Assembly: GCA_030263285.1 (NCBI GenBank) | Contig: SZYB01000001.1 | Location: 742,911 to 806,910 of the forward strand | DNA from: Bergeyella sp. | GTDB taxonomy: Bacteria; Bacteroidota; Bacteroidia; Flavobacteriales; Weeksellaceae | Length of the DNA stretch: 64,000 nt | Direction: 5' to 3' | Shown: piece by piece, positions 36,901 through 43,110 of the stretch | Position numbering within the stretch: the first letter of the stretch is position 1 | Layout of the letters: each line of letters begins with the position of its first letter | The notes under the pieces: model-generated | The model's input: only the letters and a program-made list of their open reading frames with translations | Databases searched by the model: none | What the model was told of the DNA's origin: nothing | Position numbers and translations under genes: made by a program

Positions 36901-37311
36901 CAGAATAACCTTCTCACAGAGGGAACAAGCATGCGTTACTATGATCTTAGGATCTTTATTCTTGTAAAGCTGATGCAGAACCTCCGTCCTCAAGACAAGA
37001 TTTGCTTTTTGCGTTTTTTCTTTCTGATAAGGCTCCAGGTAAGATTCTGGATAATAATATACATGAGGTTTGCCCACCAATTCTTCCAGCTCTGTACAAG
37101 TATACAAGGCAGACTCTTTGTCATCTAAGATATAAAGCAGTGTCTTTTGTAATTTTAAAAAAAAATCTGCAACAAAGAGCGAAGGGAAAGATCCCGCACA
37201 ACCATGTAGAGAAGTGTCCGGATAGCTTGATACAGAAATAAATATGTTTTCATTAAACGCCTGATGTTGCCAATGAGGAAGCAGAGCCTGAGAGATATTT
37301 TTCAATTGCAT
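33925..37311 (-). CDS. mfd: Transcription-repair coupling factor
   Basis: Mfd removes stalled RNA polymerase from lesions and recruits UvrA. The 1128 residues include the UvrB-homology N-terminus, the RNA polymerase-interacting domain with VGDYITHIDHGIGKFMGL near residue 438, the translocase with Walker A GDVGFGKTEVAIRAAF near 585 and the DEEH box LLIIDEEHKFG near 690, then IRGRVGRSNRKAFCYL and the C-terminal domain. Length is normal. I start at ATG 37311 (MQLKNISQALLPHWQH); an upstream in-frame start at 37383 adds an unlikely leader. Pseudo-operon: the lipoprotein and pth follow. Confidence 0.96.
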   Translation of the reverse strand: MQLKNISQALLPHWQHQAFNENIFISVSSYPDTSLHGCAGSFPSLFVADFFLKLQKTLLYILDDKESALYTCTELEELVGKPHVYYYPESYLEPYQKEKTQKANLVLRTEVLHQLYKNKDPKIIVTHACSLCEKVILKDDFNKIFYSVKLGDTLRLDFAENLLLRYGFKMQEFVSEPGEFSLRGGILDVFSYAHKRPFRLTFFGDVIENIQEFDLETQLSVQKLEHCELMSDMTRIRREEKAVFMDLLEDDSFIVSKNIAYTKKIIHKFFLRSQEVYPTLHEDPRHSLPEHLFVTEETFTRCCDKFRKIDFCLSSSVNKEDAFSQENKLQIFFKQNPQPNFHKNFELLIEDLEEKKQLGYDLWISFSSDLQKDRLEKIFSQLGREISFKFFKSQLHEGFIDIERKILVYTDHQIFDRYQRFHSKNSFAKSQQITLKDMMSLKVGDYITHIDHGIGKFMGLVKINNDGKTQECFKLSYKNGDLLYVSIHSLHKISKYNGPEGKEIRLSVLGSGAWKSLKQKTKSKVKQIAFDLIQLYAQRKLLKGFAFSPDTYLQNELEASFIYEDTPDQEKAVRDVKRDMESETVMDRLICGDVGFGKTEVAIRAAFKAVTDGKQVVVLVPTTVLAFQHYRSFSKRLEDFPVTISYLNRFRTARQKSEIIRGLKTGKIDIIIGTHQLASEKIQFKDLGLLIIDEEHKFGVSVKDKLKTFKKNVDTLTLTATPIPRTLQFSLMATRDLSVIKTPPPNRLPVETYLISFEEEILRNAIFYELERNGQVYFIHNSIENLKEIAGIIQHLVPDAKVAVGHGQMEGKELEEIILDFMEGKYDVLVSTTIVESGVDVPNANTLFINDAQKFGMADLHQIRGRVGRSNRKAFCYLIVPPIDRMSSAARKRLEAIVQFSDLGSGFQIAMKDLEIRGAGDLLGAEQTGFINEMGFDTYQKILQEAVEELQDDPTVESIFAHDEERKRLLLISTKKEVNIDTDLELMIPDFYVQSTEERLVLYQRLSQVETAEKLRAFENELTDRFGEIPQQMRDLLRSIELKWLASAIGFEKLVVKNKVFLGYFPSSPKDKFYQSERFHKIITYLTSHPAEVSLKEKLQGETRQLFMRKEGIESIQDINQLLLKIMS

Positions 37312-37384
37312 GAAAGTGTTAGGATTTCTTTTTTTAAGAACAAAAACGGAAAAAACAGACACTTCCAGTGCCGTTCTTACCACA

Positions 37385-37392
37385 CAAAAGTA
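37385..37392 (-). promoter_or_regulatory. mfd: Predicted promoter -7 box for mfd
   Basis: The minus strand reads TACTTTTG, an exact TAnnTTTG match, 73 bases before the mfd ATG. Confidence 0.4.
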
Positions 37393-37434
37393 TAAATTAT
37401 AATTTTTTCTGCAGAATTTTAAAAAAACACTTTG

Positions 37435-37442
37435 TATATTTG
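37435..37442 (+). promoter_or_regulatory. Predicted promoter -7 box for the small secreted repeat protein
   Basis: TATATTTG is an exact TAnnTTTG match 66 bases before the ATG at 37509, back-to-back with the mfd box. Confidence 0.4.
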
Positions 37443-37508
37443 GCCACCGTATTCTTTTTTTACAAAAAAAGCGGACGGGGGGGTATCTCCTAAAAAATTT
37501 AAATTACT

Positions 37509-37844
37509 ATGAAAAAATTCTTATCCACGTTTGCTTTGCTTGCAGGTTTGGGCTTTACTTTCGCACAACAAACTCAAGTCACTTTGCCAGATAAAGCCAG
37601 AGCGGCGGCAATACAGAGTACAAAGAATAAAACCAATGACTCTAAGGCAAAAAGGCAAAAGACAAATAAAGAGATAAAAAAGAAAACTGTTGAAGATAAA
37701 GAAAACAAAAATGCAAACAGAACCAACGAGACCCTCAAAGGCTATAAACTAAAAAAGGATGGAACACCGGATAAAAGATTTAAGTCTAACAGAAGACTGA
37801 AGAAAGACGGAACACCGGACAAAAGGTATAAGGTAAACCGATAG
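37509..37844 (+). CDS. Small secreted basic protein with KKDGTPDKR repeats
   Basis: A 111-residue protein with a signal peptide (KKFLSTFALLAGLGFTFAQQ, residues 2-21), a lysine-rich charged middle and two C-terminal copies of LKKDGTPDKR followed by an aromatic residue and K (about residues 81-92 and 97-108). The repeats are also visible in the DNA, as ggaacaccggataaaag and ggaacaccggacaaaag. Function is unknown; the basic repeats could bind nucleic acid or an anionic surface polymer. It has its own terminator. Similar small repeat proteins occur in flavobacteria as I recall, so it is probably real. Confidence 0.72.
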   Translation: MKKFLSTFALLAGLGFTFAQQTQVTLPDKARAAAIQSTKNKTNDSKAKRQKTNKEIKKKTVEDKENKNANRTNETLKGYKLKKDGTPDKRFKSNRRLKKDGTPDKRYKVNR

Positions 37845-37862
37845 GTTACTTTTTTTAATTCC

Positions 37863-37894
37863 AAAAAGCACTCAAATTTCTGAGTGCTTTTTTT
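37863..37894 (+). terminator. Intrinsic terminator
   Basis: A 12-base stem (AAAAAGCACTCA / TGAGTGCTTTTT) with a six-base loop ends in a T run. It lies 18 bases after the small repeat gene and its tail merges with the GH3 promoter box. Confidence 0.8.
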
Positions 37895-37895
37895 A

Positions 37896-37903
37896 TAAAT
37901 TTG
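37896..37903 (+). promoter_or_regulatory. Predicted promoter -7 box for the GH3 gene, possibly leaderless
   Basis: TAAATTTG is an exact consensus match that ends four bases before the ATG at 37908, directly after a terminator. The transcript would begin at or just before the start codon. Confidence 0.42.
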
Positions 37904-37907
37904 CGAT

Positions 37908-39407
37908 ATGTTTTGTTTTTTAAAAAAAATAATCTTCCTCCTGTGGGCAAGGTGGGAGGTGTGTCTCTCAGAAATCAAATTCAAAAATGCAGAAAAAGAA
38001 CAGGAAAAGCTTTTACTCACACTTGTAAAAAAAGCGGAAAAAACACTATTTGGGAAGATTCATGAGTTTCAGAAAATACGTTCTGTAAAAGACTTTCAGG
38101 AAAAAGTAAAAATTACAGATTATGAGGGGCTAAAAAACTATATAGAAAAAATAAAACACGGTGACAGAGACATATTATATCCCAAAATTCCCGAATATTT
38201 GGCCAAAACTTCGGGTACCACCTCCGGAGCAAAATACATTCCCCTAAGCAAAGAGGGAATCAAAAGCCAAATCAATGCAGCGAGGTTGGCTCTTTTTTAC
38301 TACGTTCACAAAACAAAAAAAACAAATTTCTTAAGCGGAAAAATGATTTTTTTACAGGGTTCCCCAAAACTTGAAGAAAAAAACGGAATAAAAGTGGGGC
38401 GCCTCTCCGGAATCGTAGCCCACCATATCCCCGGATACTTAAGAAAAAACAGACTTCCAAAATTTGAGACCAACTGTATAGAAGACTGGGAAAATAAGGT
38501 AGACGAAATAGTAAAAGAAACACAAGGAGAAAACATGACTCTCGTTTCAGGAATTCCTCCGTGGCTTATTATGTATTTTGAAAAGCTTTCCGATAGAAAC
38601 AAAAAAAAAATAAAAGAACTTTTTCCCAATCTGGAGCTGATCATTACAGGGGGAGTAAATTATGAACCCTACCAGGACAAAATGGAAATGCTGTTGGGAG
38701 GAAAAGTGGATATTTTACAAACCTTTCCTGCCTCAGAGGGTTTCTTCGCCTTTCAGGACAAAAAACAGGAAGAAATGCTACTCCTCACCCATCATGGGAT
38801 ATTTTATGAATTCATCCCCCTGGAGAAACTTAAAGACCCTTCTCCTCCCCGACTCATACTAAAGGAAATCGAATTGAATAAGGATTATGCTATGGTCATT
38901 ACCACAAATTCCGGATTATGGGCCTACTCTATAGGAGATGTGATACGCTTTGTTTCAAAAAAACCTTACCGAATTACAATATCCGGGAGAACCAGACACT
39001 ATACTTCTGCTTTTGGCGAACATGTTATCGGTCATGAAGCGGAAGAATCCCTGAAGGAAACGTGCAAAAAATATCCCTGCCGGATCACAGAATTTCATTT
39101 GGCTCCTCAGGTAAATCCTGATAACGGGCAACTCCCCTACCATGAATGGTTTATAGAATTTGAAAAAGAGCCGGAAGATATAGTCGGCTTTAGAACCACA
39201 CTTGATCTTGAACTGAGAAAAAGAAACTCTTATTATAACGATCTTATTACCGGAAATATCTTACAAGAGCTCGTCATCACAAAATTTCCCAAAAACACTT
39301 TCCTGAATTATGCCCGGATAAATGGAAAGTTAGGTGGACAGAACAAAATCCCCAGACTGGCAAACGACAGAAAAATAGCCGATCAACTTTTAGAATCTCA
39401 ACCTTGA
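37908..39407 (+). CDS. GH3-family acyl-adenylating protein
   Basis: A 499-residue protein of the GH3 family, whose plant members join auxin or jasmonate to amino acids through an acyl-adenylate. Visible motifs are LAKTSGTTSGAKYIPLSKEG near residue 103 (the ATP loop), ITGGVNYEPYQDKM, FPASEGFFAF and the C-terminal SGRTRHYTSAFGEHVIGHEAEES. Length suits the family. Bacterial members are widespread in Bacteroidota but lack a firmly known substrate. An MFS transporter follows 13 bases later, so the two may handle one small molecule. Confidence 0.88.
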   Translation: MFCFLKKIIFLLWARWEVCLSEIKFKNAEKEQEKLLLTLVKKAEKTLFGKIHEFQKIRSVKDFQEKVKITDYEGLKNYIEKIKHGDRDILYPKIPEYLAKTSGTTSGAKYIPLSKEGIKSQINAARLALFYYVHKTKKTNFLSGKMIFLQGSPKLEEKNGIKVGRLSGIVAHHIPGYLRKNRLPKFETNCIEDWENKVDEIVKETQGENMTLVSGIPPWLIMYFEKLSDRNKKKIKELFPNLELIITGGVNYEPYQDKMEMLLGGKVDILQTFPASEGFFAFQDKKQEEMLLLTHHGIFYEFIPLEKLKDPSPPRLILKEIELNKDYAMVITTNSGLWAYSIGDVIRFVSKKPYRITISGRTRHYTSAFGEHVIGHEAEESLKETCKKYPCRITEFHLAPQVNPDNGQLPYHEWFIEFEKEPEDIVGFRTTLDLELRKRNSYYNDLITGNILQELVITKFPKNTFLNYARINGKLGGQNKIPRLANDRKIADQLLESQP

Positions 39408-39420
39408 TACCACCCAAAAG

Positions 39421-40656
39421 ATGCCTAAGGTAAAATCGCTGGAAACACTAAAAAATAAGGAATTTAGGAATCTGCTCACGGGAAGAGTTTTTATGATACT
39501 CGCCTTTAGGATGTTGTCCACACTTTTGGGATGGTGGGTATTTACCCTCACCAAAGATCCTTTCTCCATCGGGCTTATAGGTTTATCAGAAGTCATCCCT
39601 GCTGTAGCAAGTGCTTTTTACGCAGGATATATAATTGATATGAATGAGAAAAAAAGACTGCTTCTCACCTGTTGTTTTGCCTATCTTGTTCTTATAGGAT
39701 GTTTGTTTGTTCCCTCCTACCTTCACAATTACCAAAAGATCAGCGGATACCATACCGCCTATTTTATTTATGGAATCGTTTTTTTTACCGGTATTGCCAG
39801 GGCGTTTATAGGTCCTCTTATCCCTACCATGATCCCCAAAATCGTAAACAAAGAAAGTTTACCCAATGCCATAACACTTAACCAAGCTACTTTTCTTACT
39901 TCATCGGTATCGGGTCATGCCTTAGGCGGGTTTTCTATTGCTTCCATTGGCATCACAAAAACGCTTTTGGTTATTGTTTTACTTATCTGTGCTTCTACCT
40001 GTTTTTTCTTTTTTCTTAGAAAACAACCTTCGGAAAATATCAAAAGCAAAAACAAGGTACTTAGCAGCATAAGAGAAGGGCTCTCGTACATATACAAAAC
40101 CAAAGAAATACTGGGAGCCCTTTGTCTTGATATGTTTGCCGTTTTATTCGGCGGTGCAGTGGCCATGATAGTGGTATATGCACAGGACATTCTAATGGTA
40201 GGAGCACTGAAATATGGTCTGCTCAATGCAGCAGCAGATATAGGATCTGCATGTATCATTATTACCCTTTCTATCGTTCCGCTCAGAAAAAATCAAGGAA
40301 AAATACTGATCGCTGCAGTAGCAGGGTTTGGTCTTTGTATTATAGGGTTTGGTCTTTCAAAAGTGTATTGGCTTTCCTTTTTGTTCTTGGTACTCAGCGG
40401 AATGCTAGATGGAATTTCCGTAGTAATAAGGGGAACGATAGTACAATTAAAAACGCCCGACCGTATAAGAGGGAGGGTGCTGAGTGTCAACTCTATATTT
40501 GTAATGTCTAGCAATGAAATGGGGCAATTTGAGAGTGGTTTGTTTGCCAGAATCTTCGGTACGGTAAAGTCTGTGGTTATTGGCGGAAGCCTTACCGTAT
40601 GTATTGCACTGGCTACAGGAATCATGAATAAAAAATTAAGAAATATGGAATACTAA
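39421..40656 (+). CDS. Major facilitator superfamily transporter
   Basis: A 411-residue protein with about 12 membrane helices and the layout of the EntS-like/MFS_3 group (GRVFMILAFRMLSTLLGWWV, then LTKDPFSIGLIGLSEVIPAV near the start, and DRIRGRVLSVNSIFVMSSNE in the second half). The direction of transport is probably outward, as in EntS and related exporters, but the substrate is unknown. It lies 13 bases after the GH3 gene and likely forms an operon with it. A perfect terminator follows. Confidence 0.86.
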   Translation: MPKVKSLETLKNKEFRNLLTGRVFMILAFRMLSTLLGWWVFTLTKDPFSIGLIGLSEVIPAVASAFYAGYIIDMNEKKRLLLTCCFAYLVLIGCLFVPSYLHNYQKISGYHTAYFIYGIVFFTGIARAFIGPLIPTMIPKIVNKESLPNAITLNQATFLTSSVSGHALGGFSIASIGITKTLLVIVLLICASTCFFFFLRKQPSENIKSKNKVLSSIREGLSYIYKTKEILGALCLDMFAVLFGGAVAMIVVYAQDILMVGALKYGLLNAAADIGSACIIITLSIVPLRKNQGKILIAAVAGFGLCIIGFGLSKVYWLSFLFLVLSGMLDGISVVIRGTIVQLKTPDRIRGRVLSVNSIFVMSSNEMGQFESGLFARIFGTVKSVVIGGSLTVCIALATGIMNKKLRNMEY

Positions 40657-40780
40657 CCCCAACCGAGTAAAGTGACCGTTAGGATTGAAAAAATTAATCC
40701 CCCGATTAAGAAGGGTTTTTATTATTTTTTCCACAGTATTTTATTGTATAAAGCACTAAAAATCATACTATTATTTTATA

Positions 40781-40808
40781 AAAAAGAGTTTGTTAACAAA
40801 CTCTTTTT
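40781..40808 (+). terminator. Intrinsic terminator after the MFS gene
   Basis: A perfect inverted repeat of 14 + 14 bases (AAAAAGAGTTTGTT / AACAAACTCTTTTT), followed by further T residues. Located 125 bases after the MFS stop and 57 before dnaB. Confidence 0.7.
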
Positions 40809-40852
40809 TACTTTTTTTCTCAATCCGGAATCAATGAATATTATAATTAATT

Positions 40853-40860
40853 TACCTTTG
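40853..40860 (+). promoter_or_regulatory. dnaB: Predicted promoter -7 box for dnaB, possibly leaderless
   Basis: TACCTTTG matches TAnnTTTG and ends four bases before the dnaB ATG at 40865, which would give a leaderless or nearly leaderless transcript. Confidence 0.42.
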
Positions 40861-40864
40861 CAAC

Positions 40865-42460
40865 ATGTCGCAAAAACAACCACTTTCTACACTGATCAAA
40901 GGTAATTTTGCCAAAGAGCTTTCCATATCACAGGGCAAAATACCACCGCATGCTGCCGAGATTGAAAAATTAGTCATCGGGACTTTCTTGATTGACAAAA
41001 AGGGGCTTGACTATTCTATAGACTTACTGGCACCGGAGGTATTTTATGACCCAAGACATCAGACTATTTTTGCGGCAATCATCACACTCTATGAGACCAA
41101 TCTCCCGGTAGATCTCATGACTGTAATACAAGAGCTAAAAAAGACTGAAAAACTAGGGTTGGCTGGGGGCGATCACTACATCATCGGTCTGACCATGGGA
41201 ATATCTTCTAGTGCACATATAGAATACCATGTAAGGGTAATACTGGAAAAGTACATTCTACGAAGTCTGATCAATGTATCAGCCCACGTGATAGACAGCT
41301 CCTACAAAGAGAGCACCGACGTATTTGAATTATTGGATAAGGCGGAACAATCCTTTTTTGAAATTACAAACGGAACCATAAAAAAAGGATTTGATACAGC
41401 CAACTCGCTGGTAAAACAAGCCATTGACACTATTGTAAGTCTGAAAGACAAAGGGGGTCTCTCGGGCATTCCTTCGGGATTTAAGGCACTAGACAGGGAG
41501 ACCGGAGGATGGCAAAATTCGGACCTTATAATTGTGGCAGCCAGACCCGCTATGGGTAAAACAGCGTTTATCCTCTCCATGGCCAGAAATATTGTAATTG
41601 AACATAAAATTCCCTTGGCATTATTTTCTTTAGAGATGGCCTCTGTACAACTCATCACCAGAATGATTGCTTCAGAAACAGGAATCTCTTCAGAAAAACT
41701 CCGTAAGGGGACCCTTACAGATGAGGAATGGCAAAGGCTTTTTGCCAACGTAACAGAATTGGAAAATGCCCCCCTCTACATAGATGAAACTCCCGCTCTT
41801 TCTGTTTTTGATTTCAGAGCCAAGTGCAGGAGGCTGGTAATGCAGCACGGCGTAAAAATCATTATGGTAGATTATTTACAGCTCATGACGGCCAGCAACG
41901 GAGGGAAAAATATAGGAAACAGAGAACAAGAAATCGCTGCTATCTCCAGATCTCTAAAAGCCATAGCAAAAGAGCTCAACGTCCCCGTAGTTGCACTTTC
42001 TCAACTCTCCAGAACAGTGGAATCCAGACCCGGAAAAAGACCTCAGTTATCAGACCTTAGAGAATCTGGCGCCATAGAGCAGGATGCAGATATTGTTTCT
42101 TTCATATTCCGTCCAGAATATTATAAAATTACCCACTGGGATAATGACCCTGAAGGAGAAGAAACCCCCACAGAAAATCAAGCCGAGATTATCATTGCAA
42201 AACACAGAAACGGCGCCACAGCAGACGTACGATTGTCGTTCCTGAAAAATATTGCAAAGTTTGGAGATTTGGAAATGCTCTCAAATCGGTTCTTTCACCC
42301 CACCCCCACCACTGAGAACACCAACGATGATTTTTCCAAAATTACAACTACCATAGACCCCTCGGCAGCGTTTGATCTTCCCAGTCCTGATAAACAGAAT
42401 AAACTAAAAGGATCTTCCATGAATGATATCAACTACGACGATGACGAAATGCCCTTTTAA
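40865..42460 (+). CDS. dnaB: Replicative DNA helicase DnaB
   Basis: The hexameric helicase that unwinds DNA at the replication fork. The 531 residues show the N-terminal domain (PPHAAEIEKLVIGTFLIDKK, about 30-130), the RecA-like domain with Walker A ARPAMGKTAFILSMARN near residue 225, LALFSLEMASVQLITRM, Walker B IIMVDYLQLM and ALSQLSRTVESRPGKRPQLS, DLRESGAIEQDADIVSF. A hydrophilic C-terminal tail of about 50 residues ends DDDEMPF, an acidic-aromatic ending like those that bind SSB partners or SSB-type clients; that is inference. Confidence 0.97.
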   Translation: MSQKQPLSTLIKGNFAKELSISQGKIPPHAAEIEKLVIGTFLIDKKGLDYSIDLLAPEVFYDPRHQTIFAAIITLYETNLPVDLMTVIQELKKTEKLGLAGGDHYIIGLTMGISSSAHIEYHVRVILEKYILRSLINVSAHVIDSSYKESTDVFELLDKAEQSFFEITNGTIKKGFDTANSLVKQAIDTIVSLKDKGGLSGIPSGFKALDRETGGWQNSDLIIVAARPAMGKTAFILSMARNIVIEHKIPLALFSLEMASVQLITRMIASETGISSEKLRKGTLTDEEWQRLFANVTELENAPLYIDETPALSVFDFRAKCRRLVMQHGVKIIMVDYLQLMTASNGGKNIGNREQEIAAISRSLKAIAKELNVPVVALSQLSRTVESRPGKRPQLSDLRESGAIEQDADIVSFIFRPEYYKITHWDNDPEGEETPTENQAEIIIAKHRNGATADVRLSFLKNIAKFGDLEMLSNRFFHPTPTTENTNDDFSKITTTIDPSAAFDLPSPDKQNKLKGSSMNDINYDDDEMPF

Positions 42461-42478
42461 TATCTTACTTAGGTTGCT

Positions 42479-42955
42479 TTGAGAGTTGACATTTACACCG
42501 ATGGAGCCTGTTCTGGCAATCCTGGAAAGGGAGGATACGGTATACTTATGAAAGTAGCTGAAAAAGGACTGGAAAAAAAAATATCAGAAGGCTATAGAAA
42601 AACCACCAATAACAGAATGGAGCTTCTCGCAGTCATTGTTGCGCTGGAGAACATGAAAAATGGTTCCCACGAAATTCACATCTACACAGATAGTAGATAT
42701 GTCTCAAATGCAATTACCAAAAAATGGCTGTACGGCTGGAAAGAAAAGGGGTTCTCCAAAATAAAAAATCCGGATTTATGGAAACGGCTCTTCCCCCTGT
42801 TAGAAAAATACCAACCTCAGTTTCACTGGGTAAAAGGGCATAACGGTCATCCCGAAAACGAAATAGCAGATTGGCTCGCCGTGAAGGCTACGAAAAACGC
42901 TCTTCTCAAAGCAGACACTTTTTATGAAAAACAGGACAAAAACTCTCTGCTCTAG
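42479..42955 (+). CDS. rnhA: Ribonuclease HI
   Basis: Degrades the RNA of RNA-DNA hybrids. The 158 residues carry the four catalytic acids: D8 in VDIYTDGACSGNPGKGGYG, E50 in NNRMELLAV, D72-74 in IYTDSRYV, and D near 136 in NEIADWLA. HNGHPENE supplies the usual histidine. The start is TTG at 42479: no ATG or GTG lies upstream in frame, and the family N-terminus begins two codons later. It follows dnaB by 18 bases. Confidence 0.95.
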   Translation: MRVDIYTDGACSGNPGKGGYGILMKVAEKGLEKKISEGYRKTTNNRMELLAVIVALENMKNGSHEIHIYTDSRYVSNAITKKWLYGWKEKGFSKIKNPDLWKRLFPLLEKYQPQFHWVKGHNGHPENEIADWLAVKATKNALLKADTFYEKQDKNSLL

Positions 42956-43008
42956 CCTTTCTTAATCCTTTTTTATTAGGAAAAGATAATAGAGCTCTTT
43001 ATAAATAT

Positions 43009-43030
43009 TAATATTAACTTAATATTAACT
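43009..43030 (+). repeat. Two tandem 11-base direct repeats before the TonB receptor
   Basis: TAATATTAACT occurs twice in perfect head-to-tail order (43009-43019 and 43020-43030), about 80 bases before the receptor ATG at 43111. The 11-base period places both copies on one face of the helix, as in binding sites for dimeric OmpR/PhoB-type regulators. It may instead be chance in AT-rich DNA. Confidence 0.45.
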
Positions 43031-43110
43031 TACACAGGATTTATTTACTTCGTGCTTTTATTAAGAGGTTAGTTTTTTCCAAAATCATACTTGTTGCAAA
43101 TTTTACTGTA

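Noticed and set aside
40672-40905. A 77-codon open frame upstream of dnaB
   Set aside because: It runs through a perfect terminator and into the dnaB start, and its protein has no recognisable pattern.
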